Source: Clostridia bacterium
GTDB taxonomy: Bacteria; Bacillota; Clostridia; Acetivibrionales; DSM-27016
Assembly: GCA_026414765.1 (NCBI GenBank)
Contig: JAOAIJ010000043.1
Span: 186,001-250,000 of the forward strand
DNA length: 64,000 nucleotides
Direction of reading: 5' to 3'
Part shown: in pieces, positions 9,541 to 18,284 of the stretch
Layout: each line of letters begins with the position of its first letter
How positions within the stretch are numbered: position 1 is the stretch's first letter
Made by a program: the position numbers and the translations under genes
Notes under the pieces: model-generated
What the model was told of the DNA's origin: nothing
The model's database searches: none
Seen by the model: the letters and a program-made list of their open reading frames with translations, nothing else

Positions 9541-10648
9541 AACAGTATGCACATTTTTGACAGTGGTTTTATTCTCTGCATCATTGTCAGGATGTAGTGA
9601 AAATAATCCAAGTATTGAAAAAGGTGTTTCAGTAGGTAATACAAAAAAAATAAAAATAGGTTTTTCTATGGGAACACTTCAGGAAGAAAGATGGCAGCGT
9701 GATAGGGATATTTTCGTAGCAAAAGCAAATGAGCTGGGAGCTGAGGTTATTGTCCAAAATGCCAACAACAGCAGTGATGATCAATATAGTCAGGTCAAAT
9801 ACTTGCTTGAGCAGGATATAGACATTCTTGCTGTAGTACCACATGATGCCATATCGGCATCATCCATAGTACAGCTGGCAAAAAAGGAAGGGGTAAAAGT
9901 AATCTCATACGACCGTTTGGTTAAAAATGCCGGAGTTGATGTATATATTTCCTTTGATAATGTAAAAGTAGGCGAATTGATGGCAGAATACACTATTGAG
10001 AAAGTCCCGAAGGGAAACTATGTAATAATAAATGGTGCTAAAACAGACAATAATACATCATTATTCAATAAGGGATATAAAAAAATACTTGATCCTTATG
10101 TGGAAAAAGGAGATATTGATATTGTTTCGGAAATATGGGCTGAAGACTGGGTTCCTGAGGAAGCATACAAATGTATAGAACAGACATTGAAAAAGGGAGA
10201 AAGAATAGATGCAGTCATAGCTGGGAATGATACTCTGGCTGCTTCGGCTATTCAGGCATTGGCAGAGAGGAGGCTGGCAGGTAAAGTAGCTGTAGCCGGT
10301 CACGATGCGGATCTTGCCGGGTGTCAGAGAGTAGTAGAAGGAACACAGCATATGACCATATACAAACCTATAGATATAATAGCCCAGTCAGCAGCGGTCA
10401 TTGCAGTTCAGCTGGCAAAGGGTCAGGATATATTATGCAATTCCAAAATAAATGACGGTAAATATGACATTCCTTATTATATGATTAAGCCCATTGCTGT
10501 AACCCGTGAAAATATAGTTGAGACTGTAATACAGGATGGATTCCACAAACTGGAAGATGTTTTCCGTAATGTGCCTAAATCCCAATGGCCTAAAGAGCAG
10601 TGGGATAGAGAAATTTACGGTGAGGAAAACGCTGTGGACAAGCAGTAA
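9425..10648 (+). CDS. XylF-like sugar-binding lipoprotein
   Basis: The core is a type 1 periplasmic binding protein close to the D-xylose-binding family (VISYDRLVKNAGVDVYISFDN; AGNDTLAASAIQALAERRLAGKVAVAGHDAD) with a lipobox ASLSGC. The start is unclear. No ATG lies between the regulator stop and the lipobox. GTG 9425 has a near-ideal GGAGGAGGG 8 nt upstream, but it overlaps the regulator gene by 116 nt in another frame. TTG 9557 avoids the overlap but leaves a very short signal peptide and no good ribosome site. I give the GTG start at low certainty. It is followed by a strong terminator. Confidence 0.75.
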   Translation: MSKKYVTRLATVIRTISAGFSKRLRESLRLNSRIGLRNKTVCTFLTVVLFSASLSGCSENNPSIEKGVSVGNTKKIKIGFSMGTLQEERWQRDRDIFVAKANELGAEVIVQNANNSSDDQYSQVKYLLEQDIDILAVVPHDAISASSIVQLAKKEGVKVISYDRLVKNAGVDVYISFDNVKVGELMAEYTIEKVPKGNYVIINGAKTDNNTSLFNKGYKKILDPYVEKGDIDIVSEIWAEDWVPEEAYKCIEQTLKKGERIDAVIAGNDTLAASAIQALAERRLAGKVAVAGHDADLAGCQRVVEGTQHMTIYKPIDIIAQSAAVIAVQLAKGQDILCNSKINDGKYDIPYYMIKPIAVTRENIVETVIQDGFHKLEDVFRNVPKSQWPKEQWDREIYGEENAVDKQ

Positions 10649-10664
10649 TTTATTTATCTGACAT

Positions 10665-10742
10665 AAAATCCCCTTTAAGTAAAGCTGGCGGAATGCTGCA
10701 AGCGTGGCATACAGAAAGCTGTACTTAAAAGGGGATTTTTTA
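10665..10742 (+). terminator. Rho-independent terminator, long stem
   Basis: AAAATCCCCTTTAAGTA pairs with TACTTAAAAGGGGATTTT (one bulged A) across a loop of about 40 nt, ending in a T-tract. It separates the sensing operon (5.3-10.6 kb) from the transporter operon. Confidence 0.8.
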
Positions 10743-10870
10743 TGTGAAAAATTTTTGTGCCAGTAGCAAATTATTAATATTAATTTTTTACTACTATATA
10801 CTCAAAAAAAATATTTGCAGTAATTTATTATTATATTTGATAAATAGGTCTAGTGAAGAAAAATGCTTCC

Positions 10871-10876
10871 TATAAT
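10871..10876 (+). promoter_or_regulatory. Possible -10 of transporter operon
   Basis: TATAAT 48 bases before the ATG of the sugar-binding gene. The sequence 17 nt upstream (GTCTAG) does not resemble a -35, which would fit a promoter needing an activator such as the YesN-type regulator just upstream. No operator could be identified with confidence. Confidence 0.35.
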
Positions 10877-10923
10877 AGAATGGACGTGTAAAGTGTCTAA
10901 GAATATTAAAGGAGGATTTTTTA

Positions 10924-12027
10924 ATGAAAAAGTACTCAAAGCTAGTATCAATTCTAATTGCAGTGTTAATGCTCGCAACTGTATTCACTGCGTGTGGCTC
11001 ATCTAAGGGAAAGGTTGATGTAGGCATAGTTCTTCCAACGAAAGATGAACCTAGATGGGTTCAGGATGAAACCAGATTTAAAGATGCTTTGAAGAACACA
11101 GATTATTCAGTTGAAATTCTTTTCAGCCAGGGATCTTCAGCAAAGGAAAAGGAAAATGTTGATGCTTTGATTGCAAAGGGAATAAAAACACTGATTATTT
11201 GTCCTCATGACGGAGCAGCTGCAGCCGCAGCTGTAGAAGCGGCAAAAAAAGAAGGTATAAAAGTAATATCTTATGACAGATTGATTACAAACACAGATGC
11301 AGTTGATTACTACGTAACATTTGACAGTATATCAGTAGGTAAAGCTCAGGCTCAGTATTTGGTTGACAATGCCAAGGCTAAGGGAACACCACTTTACCTG
11401 TATGCCGGAGCTGCATCAGACAACAATGCATTTCTGTTCTTCGAAGGTGCTTGGACTGTATTACAGCCTAAGATTGCAGACGGAACATTTGTTATCAAAA
11501 ATTCAAGTGAAGCTGTTGCATTAAAAGATAAAGCACAATTGAGCCGTGACGAAATGAGCAAGATCATTGGACAGGTTACGACAAACTGGGATTTCAATGA
11601 AGCAAAGAATAAGGCTGAGGCTCATTTGACAGCTGCTGCTGCGGCAGATAAAGGAGATGTATGCATATTAGCTCCAAACGACGGTACTGCTCGTGCTATA
11701 GCAGATGCATTCAAGGCAGACAGTGCAGTCAAGAGCTACATAATTTCCGGGCAAGATGCTGAAAAAGCTTCCATACAGTATATAATTGACGGAAAACAAT
11801 CCATGACAGTTTTCAAAGATGTACGTACTCTTGTTAAGGATTCAATCGATATGGCGATTGCCTTATTGAAAGATTCCACACCTGAAACATCCGGTGAATA
11901 CGATAATGGAAAAATCAAGGTTAAAGCAAAGCAGACAGAAGTTATCGTTGTTGACCAGAAAAATGTAAAATCTGCATTAGTTGATTCTGGTTACTACAAA
12001 GCAGAAGATTTTCAAGGTTTAAAATAA
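10924..12027 (+). CDS. chvE: Multiple-monosaccharide ABC transporter, sugar-binding lipoprotein
   Basis: 367 residues with lipobox FTAC and a ChvE-type binding domain (VDVGIVLPTKDEPRWVQDE; ISYDRLITNTDAVDYYVTFD; GQDAEKASIQYIIDGKQSMTVFKD). ChvE-like proteins bind several aldoses (xylose, arabinose, galactose, glucose) outside the membrane. GguA- and GguB-type genes follow in the same direction, making a complete importer. AAAGGAGG lies 8 nt before the ATG. The specific sugar is inferred from context only. Confidence 0.88.
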   Translation: MKKYSKLVSILIAVLMLATVFTACGSSKGKVDVGIVLPTKDEPRWVQDETRFKDALKNTDYSVEILFSQGSSAKEKENVDALIAKGIKTLIICPHDGAAAAAAVEAAKKEGIKVISYDRLITNTDAVDYYVTFDSISVGKAQAQYLVDNAKAKGTPLYLYAGAASDNNAFLFFEGAWTVLQPKIADGTFVIKNSSEAVALKDKAQLSRDEMSKIIGQVTTNWDFNEAKNKAEAHLTAAAAADKGDVCILAPNDGTARAIADAFKADSAVKSYIISGQDAEKASIQYIIDGKQSMTVFKDVRTLVKDSIDMAIALLKDSTPETSGEYDNGKIKVKAKQTEVIVVDQKNVKSALVDSGYYKAEDFQGLK

Positions 12028-12128
12028 TCACACATTAAATTAGTATAGTCAGAATAGTGATAGCCCAGACTGTCACTATTCTGCTGTTCTGATACAAAGA
12101 TGCGTGAAAAAAGGGGCGTTTTCCTACT

Positions 12129-13649
12129 ATGATTCAACATATACTGGAAATGAAAAATATTACAAAGGAATTCCCGGGAGTAAAGGCTTTAAGCAATGTA
12201 AATTTCAAAGTCAGACGAGGAGAAATCCACTGCCTGGTTGGTGAAAATGGTGCTGGGAAATCAACGCTAATGAAGGTTTTGAGCGGAGTTTATTCCTACG
12301 GAACATATTCGGGTGATATTGTCATAAATGGAGAGGTTCAGAAGTATACAAGTGTAAGGGACAGTGAAAAAGCCGGGATAGCCATAATATACCAGGAGCT
12401 GGCTTTAGTTCCCGATATGACAGTATATGAAAATATTTTTCTTGGACATGAGATAAAAAAAGGCTCTATTATCGATTGGAATGAGACTATTTCCAAAGCA
12501 GGAGAGATGCTTAAAAAAGTAAAGCTTAATGTCAAACCTACAACTCTTATCAAAGAGTTGGGTGTCGGTAAGCAACAGCTGATAGAGATTGCCAAAGCTT
12601 TGAGTAAGGATGTTAAATTACTTATTTTGGATGAACCGACAGCAGCATTGAATGAGGATGACAGCGAAAACCTGCTGAAATTGCTGAAGGAATTGAAAGA
12701 ACAGGGAATTACCTGCATTATGATTTCCCACAAACTGAAGGAAGTTATTTCTATTGCTGATACAGTTACTGTATTGCGTGACGGACAAACAATTTGTTCG
12801 CTGGATGCTGAAAAAGGTGAGATATCTGAAAACATAATCATTAAAAATATGGTTGGGCGTGAGATAGACAATATCTATCCTAAGAGGGATTTCAAGCCTT
12901 CGGATGAAGTTGTTCTGGAATTGAGAAATTGGAGCGGCTATGATCCTAACCTTGGAAGAGAAATATTGAGGGACATAAATCTGAAAGTAAAAAAGGGAGA
13001 AATTGTTGGCATTGCCGGGCTTATGGGTGCAGGAAGGACAGAACTAGCACAGAGTATTTTCGGAAACCCCGGAGGATACCGGTTAAAGGGCGACTTATTC
13101 ATAAAAGGAAAGAAAAAGGGTCTAAAGCATCCCAGTGATGCGATCAATGAAGGAATTGCATATGTAACAGAGGACAGAAAAGGAAATGGGTTGATACTGA
13201 TTCAGGATATCAAACAAAACATATCCATGGCCAATTTAAAGTCCATTGCTGAAAACGGCGTGATCAATGCAAATGAAGAAATCAAGGTTGCCAACGAATA
13301 CAAATCGAATCTGAACATAAAGGCGCCTAGTATTGAACAGAAAGTGGGTAACCTGAGCGGTGGAAACCAGCAGAAAGTTTCATTGGGAAAATGGCTGTTT
13401 GCAAAGCCGGATATACTGATACTGGACGAACCTACACGCGGAATTGATGTAGGAGCAAAATATGAAATCTATACTATTATGAATGAGCTGGTAAGAAAAG
13501 GTTTGGGGATCATTATGATATCATCTGAGCTACCGGAAGTATTAGGTATGAGCGACAGAATATATGTAGTATCAGAAGGTAAAATTACCGGTGAATTGCC
13601 GATAGAAGAAGCCACTCAGGAAAAAATTATGGGTATGGCAACGAATTAG
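12129..13649 (+). CDS. gguA: Multiple-monosaccharide ABC transporter, ATP-binding protein
   Basis: 506 residues with two ABC domains. The N-terminal one has Walker [10 protein letters not shown], signature-like region [15 protein letters not shown] and Walker B LLILDEP. The C-terminal domain has [10 protein letters not shown] in place of a canonical P-loop, signature [15 protein letters not shown] and [15 protein letters not shown] degenerate second P-loop is normal in the sugar (CUT2) class, to which GguA/MmsA belongs. It powers the importer with the neighbouring ChvE- and GguB-like proteins. Confidence 0.93.
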   Translation: MIQHILEMKNITKEFPGVKALSNVNFKVRRGEIHCLVGENGAGKSTLMKVLSGVYSYGTYSGDIVINGEVQKYTSVRDSEKAGIAIIYQELALVPDMTVYENIFLGHEIKKGSIIDWNETISKAGEMLKKVKLNVKPTTLIKELGVGKQQLIEIAKALSKDVKLLILDEPTAALNEDDSENLLKLLKELKEQGITCIMISHKLKEVISIADTVTVLRDGQTICSLDAEKGEISENIIIKNMVGREIDNIYPKRDFKPSDEVVLELRNWSGYDPNLGREILRDINLKVKKGEIVGIAGLMGAGRTELAQSIFGNPGGYRLKGDLFIKGKKKGLKHPSDAINEGIAYVTEDRKGNGLILIQDIKQNISMANLKSIAENGVINANEEIKVANEYKSNLNIKAPSIEQKVGNLSGGNQQKVSLGKWLFAKPDILILDEPTRGIDVGAKYEIYTIMNELVRKGLGIIMISSELPEVLGMSDRIYVVSEGKITGELPIEEATQEKIMGMATN

Positions 13650-13660
13650 GAGGATCAGCC

Positions 13661-14836
13661 ATGAAATTTTTTAAAGAAGCACAGACCTTGCTTAAGCATA
13701 ATATCCGTGAATATGGAATGTATATCGCTCTTATTGTAATTATGATAACATTCACTATTACAACCGGCGGATTATTTATTTCATCTAGAAATATCAGTAA
13801 TTTAATCAATCAGACAGGGTATATTGCAGTACTGGCCATAGGTATGACCCTAGTTATCGTCATAAGACATATAGACTTGTCAGTCGGTTTTCTATCAGGT
13901 TTCTTAGGTGCTGTAGCGGCTATAATGCTGACTAAAATAGGTATTCCGGTATATGTTACGTTACCGGCTATACTGCTGATGGGATTGCTAATAGGGTTTT
14001 TTAATGGTTTTTTGGTTGCAAAACTGGATATACCGTCTTTTGTGGCATCCCTTGCAGGATGGCTTATCTTCAGAGGATTGCTCCTATGGGTTACTGAAGG
14101 AACCGGTACCATTGTAATCAGTGATAAATTCTTTAATGCTATAGGAAATGGGTTTATACCTGATATAGCGGATGTAGGGGATGTACATTTACTTACACTT
14201 ATACTGGGAGCATTAGCTATCGGATTTTTTGTATGGAGTGAGCTCCGGACCAGAAAAAATAAACAAAAATATAGTTTTGAAGTTACATCTGTGAGTATAT
14301 TTGTTATAAAATTAATCTTTATTTCAGCTGTAATTGCTTATATCACATGGATACTTGCCGGATACAATGGGCTTTCATGGACAGTAGTAATTGTATTGAT
14401 TACAGCAGCGATATATCACTTTGTTTCAACAAAAACAGTATTAGGAAGGCATATCTATGCAGTGGGAGGTAATCCTGAAGCAGCTAAGTTAAGTGGAATA
14501 AGCGTTAAGAAAATTACTTATGTGGTCTTTTGTTCTATGAGTTTGCTATCAGCATTGTCAGGTATATTATTTGCATCCCGTCTTCAGTCAGCATCTCCCA
14601 CAGCGGGAACACTTTTTGAACTGGATGCTGTTGCAGCTGCCTATGTAGGCGGCGTATCAGCAGCAGGTGGAGTTGGTAAGATAACGGGCTCTTTAATAGG
14701 TGCTTTGGTAATGTCGTCTTTGGTAAGCGGTATGAATCTTATGGGGGTTGGAATCTCGTACCAGTATATAATAAGAGGTGCCGTACTTGTAGCTGCCGTT
14801 GTATTTGACGTAGCAACCCGTAAAGCAAGGAGATAA
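13661..14836 (+). CDS. gguB: Multiple-monosaccharide ABC transporter, permease
   Basis: 391 residues, strongly hydrophobic, about 10 membrane spans. Family features include LAIGMTLVIVIRHIDLSVG near residue 60, AVGGNPEAAKLSGI near 265 and a glycine-rich AAAYVGGVSAAGGVGKITGS near the C-terminus. It starts 11 nt after the ATPase gene behind AGGAGG. It is the single permease of a CUT2-type importer. A terminator follows. Confidence 0.92.
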   Translation: MKFFKEAQTLLKHNIREYGMYIALIVIMITFTITTGGLFISSRNISNLINQTGYIAVLAIGMTLVIVIRHIDLSVGFLSGFLGAVAAIMLTKIGIPVYVTLPAILLMGLLIGFFNGFLVAKLDIPSFVASLAGWLIFRGLLLWVTEGTGTIVISDKFFNAIGNGFIPDIADVGDVHLLTLILGALAIGFFVWSELRTRKNKQKYSFEVTSVSIFVIKLIFISAVIAYITWILAGYNGLSWTVVIVLITAAIYHFVSTKTVLGRHIYAVGGNPEAAKLSGISVKKITYVVFCSMSLLSALSGILFASRLQSASPTAGTLFELDAVAAAYVGGVSAAGGVGKITGSLIGALVMSSLVSGMNLMGVGISYQYIIRGAVLVAAVVFDVATRKARR

Positions 14837-14871
14837 TCAGAAAATATAAAACTGTACAATAAGCCTAATAT

Positions 14872-14909
14872 AAAAAGGGTATTTCCATGATTTTGGAAGT
14901 ACTCTTTTT
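14872..14909 (+). terminator. Terminator of sugar transporter operon
   Basis: A 16-bp stem (AAAAAGGGTATTTCCA with TGGAAGTACTCTTTTT, two G-U pairs) with a short loop and a terminal T-run. Confidence 0.85.
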
Positions 14910-14969
14910 AATATGCATAATGATTTAGCGTTTTTTCATTTAGTTTGCTCTATATAAAAAAGAAAAATA

Positions 14970-14998
14970 TTGACATTTATTTTTTTAAGAGATAATAT
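14970..14998 (+). promoter_or_regulatory. Sigma-A-type promoter of padR
   Basis: TTGACA (14970-14975), 17-nt spacer, TAATAT (14993-14998). The -10 is overlapped by the inverted repeat at 14995-15015. Confidence 0.75.
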
Positions 14999-15015
14999 AT
15001 CGTTAGACGATATAT
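14995..15015. promoter_or_regulatory. Inverted-repeat operator, probable PadR autoregulation
   Basis: A perfect 9-bp inverted repeat, ATATATCGT-TAG-ACGATATAT, overlaps the -10 and likely start site of padR. PadR repressors commonly bind palindromes at their own promoters. The same 15 bases GATAATATATCGTTA (14991-15005) recur at 36273-36287. Confidence 0.6.
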
Positions 15016-15057
15016 CGAGCATGGATATAACGTGCTATGATATAAGAGGTGAAAATA

Positions 15058-15402
15058 ATGAATGGCGATAAACTAATAAAGAAATACCTGCCTTTAACGG
15101 AATCTACTTACTATATTTTGCTTTCGCTCGTTGAGCCCCGTCATGGTTACGCTATTATGCAGTATGTGGATAGCCTGAGCAAGGGTAAGATTACGCTTGG
15201 GCCAGGAACTTTATACGGTGCACTTAGCAAGCTGCAAAAAGAAGAACTGATAGAAATGACTCTGGCTGACGACAGGAAAAAGTGTTATGTACTTACTGAT
15301 GTAGGCAAAAAGCTTCTTTTTATGGAGATAAGAAGGTTGGCAGAATTGGTAGAGCACGGAATGGATGTACTTGACAGGTTGGGGGATGGGGAAAATGAGT
15401 GA
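15058..15402 (+). CDS. PadR-family transcriptional regulator
   Basis: 114 residues. The winged-helix domain includes YYILLSLVEPRHGYAIMQYV, GPGTLYGALSKLQKEELIE and KCYVLTDVGKKLL, with a short C-terminal helix, as in class PadR-s2. The ATG at 15058 is preferred over GTG 15049 because AAGAGGTG is correctly spaced before it. It overlaps the DUF2812 gene by 8 nt. PadR/DUF2812 pairs are common in Clostridia, and the regulator presumably controls its own operon through the upstream palindrome. Confidence 0.88.
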   Translation: MNGDKLIKKYLPLTESTYYILLSLVEPRHGYAIMQYVDSLSKGKITLGPGTLYGALSKLQKEELIEMTLADDRKKCYVLTDVGKKLLFMEIRRLAELVEHGMDVLDRLGDGENE

Positions 15403-15946
15403 CAAATTCAGCAAATTTGTTTCGAAATTCAAGTGGTTTTGGCCCTGGCAGGATGAAATCGAAGAAAAATGGCTTAGAGAAATGTCTTTGAGGGGATATC
15501 ATTTATTGGGATTCAGATGGCCGGGATTTTATCATTTCTTGAAGGGTGAACCCAAAAACTATGTTTACAGGCTTGACTATAAAGAAGATTTCGATAGGAA
15601 TATAGAAGAGTATTTAGAATTATTCAATCAATCCGGTTGGGAGTATATTGGCCGTTATATGATGTGGAGATATTTCAGAACAGAAGCATCCGGAGATAAG
15701 CTGCCTGATATCTATAGTGACAGTGCTTCCAAAATAAATAGAAACAAAAAAATCTTGGGACTATCTGTTATTGGGGTGATAGCTTTACTCTCTGCAGGAT
15801 TTATGAATATTAGGATATACTTATTTTCATGCGGAGAAAAGATGAATCTTTATGTCGGTTTACTCGATACAATATTGGGGATTATATTTATACCCGGAAC
15901 TCTAAAGGTGATTGGAAGAAATAACAAGCTTAAAAAAGAAATATAA
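15395..15946 (+). CDS. DUF2812 membrane protein
   Basis: About 183 residues. The N-terminal soluble part has the DUF2812 pattern (EEKWLREMSLRGYHLLGF; YVYRLDYKEDF; GWEYIGRYMMWRYFR), and two hydrophobic spans lie near the C-terminus. The start at ATG 15395 has GGGGATGGGG upstream and overlaps the padR stop. The function of DUF2812 is unknown. Genetic coupling to PadR suggests it may be the partner or the output of that regulator. Confidence 0.75.
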   Translation: MSDKFSKFVSKFKWFWPWQDEIEEKWLREMSLRGYHLLGFRWPGFYHFLKGEPKNYVYRLDYKEDFDRNIEEYLELFNQSGWEYIGRYMMWRYFRTEASGDKLPDIYSDSASKINRNKKILGLSVIGVIALLSAGFMNIRIYLFSCGEKMNLYVGLLDTILGIIFIPGTLKVIGRNNKLKKEI

Positions 15947-16042
15947 AGGAAGCAAAATATCCTGACAATGTATTATTATGTATGTTTTTGACACAGAATA
16001 ATATAAGTTTCCGGAATAAGAAGTTAATGTCGGGGTACTTAT

Positions 16043-16480
16043 ATGACTTATTATTTTGCTTTAGCAGGGGCAGGAATAGTTGGAATTTGTGTAGCTCTGG
16101 AGCCTACGGTGAATTCTGCACTTGCAAAACTGATTACACCAAGGCTGGCTGCACTGCACAGTTTCTTACTGGGTACTATTCTTGTATTGATAATAAATGC
16201 ATTAGCTGGAGGCTTCAAGGAATACAGGAATATTCTTAAAGCACCGCCATATCTATGGATTGGAGGATTGCTTGGAGCGACTGTAGTATATTTAGGAGCA
16301 AGAGTTGCCGGCGTTATAGGTATAGCATCTACGGTTACTGTCATGGTTGCAGTACAGCTGGTTACCGGAATAGCTATAGACAGTCTGGGGCTTTTAGGTA
16401 CTGCAAAAGTTCCTTTGGATACAAGCAGGGTCATTGGTGTGATTATCATGGTTATAGCTGTAAAACTTATAGTAAAATAA
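16043..16480 (+). CDS. YdcZ-family (DUF606) DMT-type membrane protein
   Basis: 145 residues, five hydrophobic segments, ending in the short basic tail KLIVK. The pattern (ALEPTVNSALAKL, PPYLWIGGLLGATVVYLG, LGLLGTAKVPLDTSRVIGV) fits YdcZ-like half-size transporters. The substrate is unknown. It stands alone between the PadR pair and two convergent SPOCS genes. Confidence 0.75.
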   Translation: MTYYFALAGAGIVGICVALEPTVNSALAKLITPRLAALHSFLLGTILVLIINALAGGFKEYRNILKAPPYLWIGGLLGATVVYLGARVAGVIGIASTVTVMVAVQLVTGIAIDSLGLLGTAKVPLDTSRVIGVIIMVIAVKLIVK

Positions 16481-16501
16481 TCTGTTTTCATGTTCGGTTT
16501 A

Positions 16502-17098
16502 CTATATGGCAATATGAGCTATACGTGTCAGTTCCAGTTCTATTTTTATCATATCTTTTACATTCAGCTTTTTATATTCTTTAATTGTACTGCCAGTACC
16601 GGTGATAGGGTCTTCCAGGATACAAAACTTTAAGGAATCATCAATTCCTGCATGGATGAATTTTACCGTGTCTCCTGGTAATGCACCGGGGACTTCAATG
16701 AAACAGCTGAAGGGCAGGTCAATAGAGATATACCTGATACAGCCGTGTGAACCACGGTGTTTGGTATTGTTATACTTATAAGAAAAAACACCTTCATAGC
16801 ACTGATAACTAAAAACCCTGAAAAGTGTACCATCTACAAATACTCCATCCTTGCACACATTTGTAGACAAGTTGTTAATTTCGGATAAACTGTTCAGGAT
16901 ATTTGCAGCAGGATATTGCGAAGGAATAGGGAGTATATACTCTAAAAGCTTCTGGCAGTATCCGATGCCAATAATTTCGGGAACATCAATATGTCTTTCA
17001 GAGTCACCGTCTATTATAGGTTTGGTTTTTTTTTGCCCTGTATATCTGTTATATCTGTTCAAATAATCATAATAACTTTTATATTCATTATTTTCCAT
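16502..17098 (-). CDS. SPOCS-domain (DUF3794) protein 1
   Basis: 198 residues. After a Tyr/Asn-rich head there is one DUF3794 unit: VPEIIG, ILPIPSQYPA, VCKDGVFVDGTLFRV, SIDLPFSCFIEVPGALPGDTV and a C-terminal ELELTRIAHIAI strand. It is a clear paralog of the gene upstream on the same strand. SPOCS domains occur in SipL and other spore-coat or peptidoglycan-associated proteins. A structural or cell-surface sporulation role is likely but not shown. Confidence 0.75.
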   Translation of the reverse strand: MENNEYKSYYDYLNRYNRYTGQKKTKPIIDGDSERHIDVPEIIGIGYCQKLLEYILPIPSQYPAANILNSLSEINNLSTNVCKDGVFVDGTLFRVFSYQCYEGVFSYKYNNTKHRGSHGCIRYISIDLPFSCFIEVPGALPGDTVKFIHAGIDDSLKFCILEDPITGTGSTIKEYKKLNVKDMIKIELELTRIAHIAI

Positions 17099-17194
17099 TT
17101 CGCCACTAAATATAGTAATAGTCTTATATCATCATATTAATCCAAGTTTAAAAACGTGATTTGTTAAGCTGAGGTTATAGCTGAACATAAAAGT

Positions 17195-17227
17195 ACTGCA
17201 TAGCCCTGCTTTGCAGGACTATGCAGT
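17195..17227 (-). terminator. Hairpin after SPOCS protein 2
   Basis: ACTGCATAG-CCTGC stem pairs with GCAGG-CTATGCAGT around a TTT loop with single unpaired bases. A short T-stretch follows on the minus strand. It lies between the tandem SPOCS genes, so each probably has its own transcript end. Confidence 0.55.
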
Positions 17228-17260
17228 AAAAATACTCACAAATTAATACTTAAGATTTTA

Positions 17261-17983
17261 TCAGGGACAAATATTGTAGTGTTCAGGTTTTATAGTAATC
17301 TGAACATGTCTTAATACTTTAAGATCGATTTTAACGATTACTTTTTCTCTTACCTTTTTATAGGCAATAACTCCGCCGTCACATACACGGATAGGATCTT
17401 CTAAAATATCTACTTCGCAATCATCCTCAACACCGGCAAATTCAACCTGATAGTCATCCCCAGGTCTTGCACCAGGTACTTCTATAAAGCAGCTGAAAGG
17501 TATATCTACTCCAATGTGCTTGACACTGCCGTAGTATGTGTCGTATGAGCAATCACATTTGTCTTTGTAGTAATCTTCAAATGTTTTGTAGTTTATATTC
17601 TTATGAAGAATGCCATTTATAAGAACTTTGTTTTTACATACCTTGATAAATAGGTTTCTTACTTCTTTCATTATATCCTTTATTTCTACTGCAGGATAAT
17701 TGCAAGGGAAAGGAATTACACATTCAAGCAAAACCTGACAGTCATTTCTGCCGATTACTTCAGGTACTTTAATGCATTTAACTCTTTTTTCAGGCGGGTA
17801 ATAGCCCTTTTTGCATTTTTTGTCGAAATCCTTATCAAAGTTTTTGTCAGAATCCTTCTCGTAATTTTTATCAAAGTCTTTATCAAAATCTTTTTCGTAA
17901 TCTTTATCATAGGTGTAAACTTCCGGTTTTTTTTCGCAGCAATCGCCATAAGAGATTTTCTGGTATTCTGTCATATAAAACAC
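17261..17983 (-). CDS. SPOCS-domain (DUF3794) protein 2 with Lys-Asp repeat head
   Basis: 240 residues. Residues about 22-60 form a low-complexity run of KDFDK/KDYEK-type units. The remainder is one DUF3794 unit (VPEVIGRNDCQVLLECVIPFP; KVCKNKVLINGILHKN; VDIPFSCFIEVPGARPGDDY). Six or more Cys residues are scattered through it. Paralogous with the gene at 16502-17098. The charged repeat head suggests a surface or coat-matrix protein. The gene is preceded by AGGAGTG. The roughly 300 bases upstream, to the next gene on the other strand, hold AT-rich promoter-like DNA and nothing else I can name. Confidence 0.78.
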   Translation of the reverse strand: MFYMTEYQKISYGDCCEKKPEVYTYDKDYEKDFDKDFDKNYEKDSDKNFDKDFDKKCKKGYYPPEKRVKCIKVPEVIGRNDCQVLLECVIPFPCNYPAVEIKDIMKEVRNLFIKVCKNKVLINGILHKNINYKTFEDYYKDKCDCSYDTYYGSVKHIGVDIPFSCFIEVPGARPGDDYQVEFAGVEDDCEVDILEDPIRVCDGGVIAYKKVREKVIVKIDLKVLRHVQITIKPEHYNICP

Positions 17984-18284
17984 TCCTTTACTGATTTAGT
18001 TTATATTATATAGTATACATAAACGAGACAAAAGGTGAATTATGTTAACTGTTTTTGTTAGAATATTAAGATTGTCATATAGCGGGTTCAGAAGAGATCA
18101 CAAAAGATAAGAATTTCAAAAAAACATAGCAGAGAGAGGTATAAAAAACTCTGATGACATAATAAATATAAAGTGTTATTATTAGTATATTAATACTTGC
18201 TTGTTAAGGTAATAGAACTAGTGTAAGAGAGTATTAAATACTTGGAAAAAATTACTGCTATACTACATCGATGGAGGCGATAGT

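Noticed and set aside
12338-12871. Antisense open frame of 177 codons within the ABC ATPase gene
   Set aside because: Overlaps conserved Walker and signature motifs on the other strand; no supporting signals.
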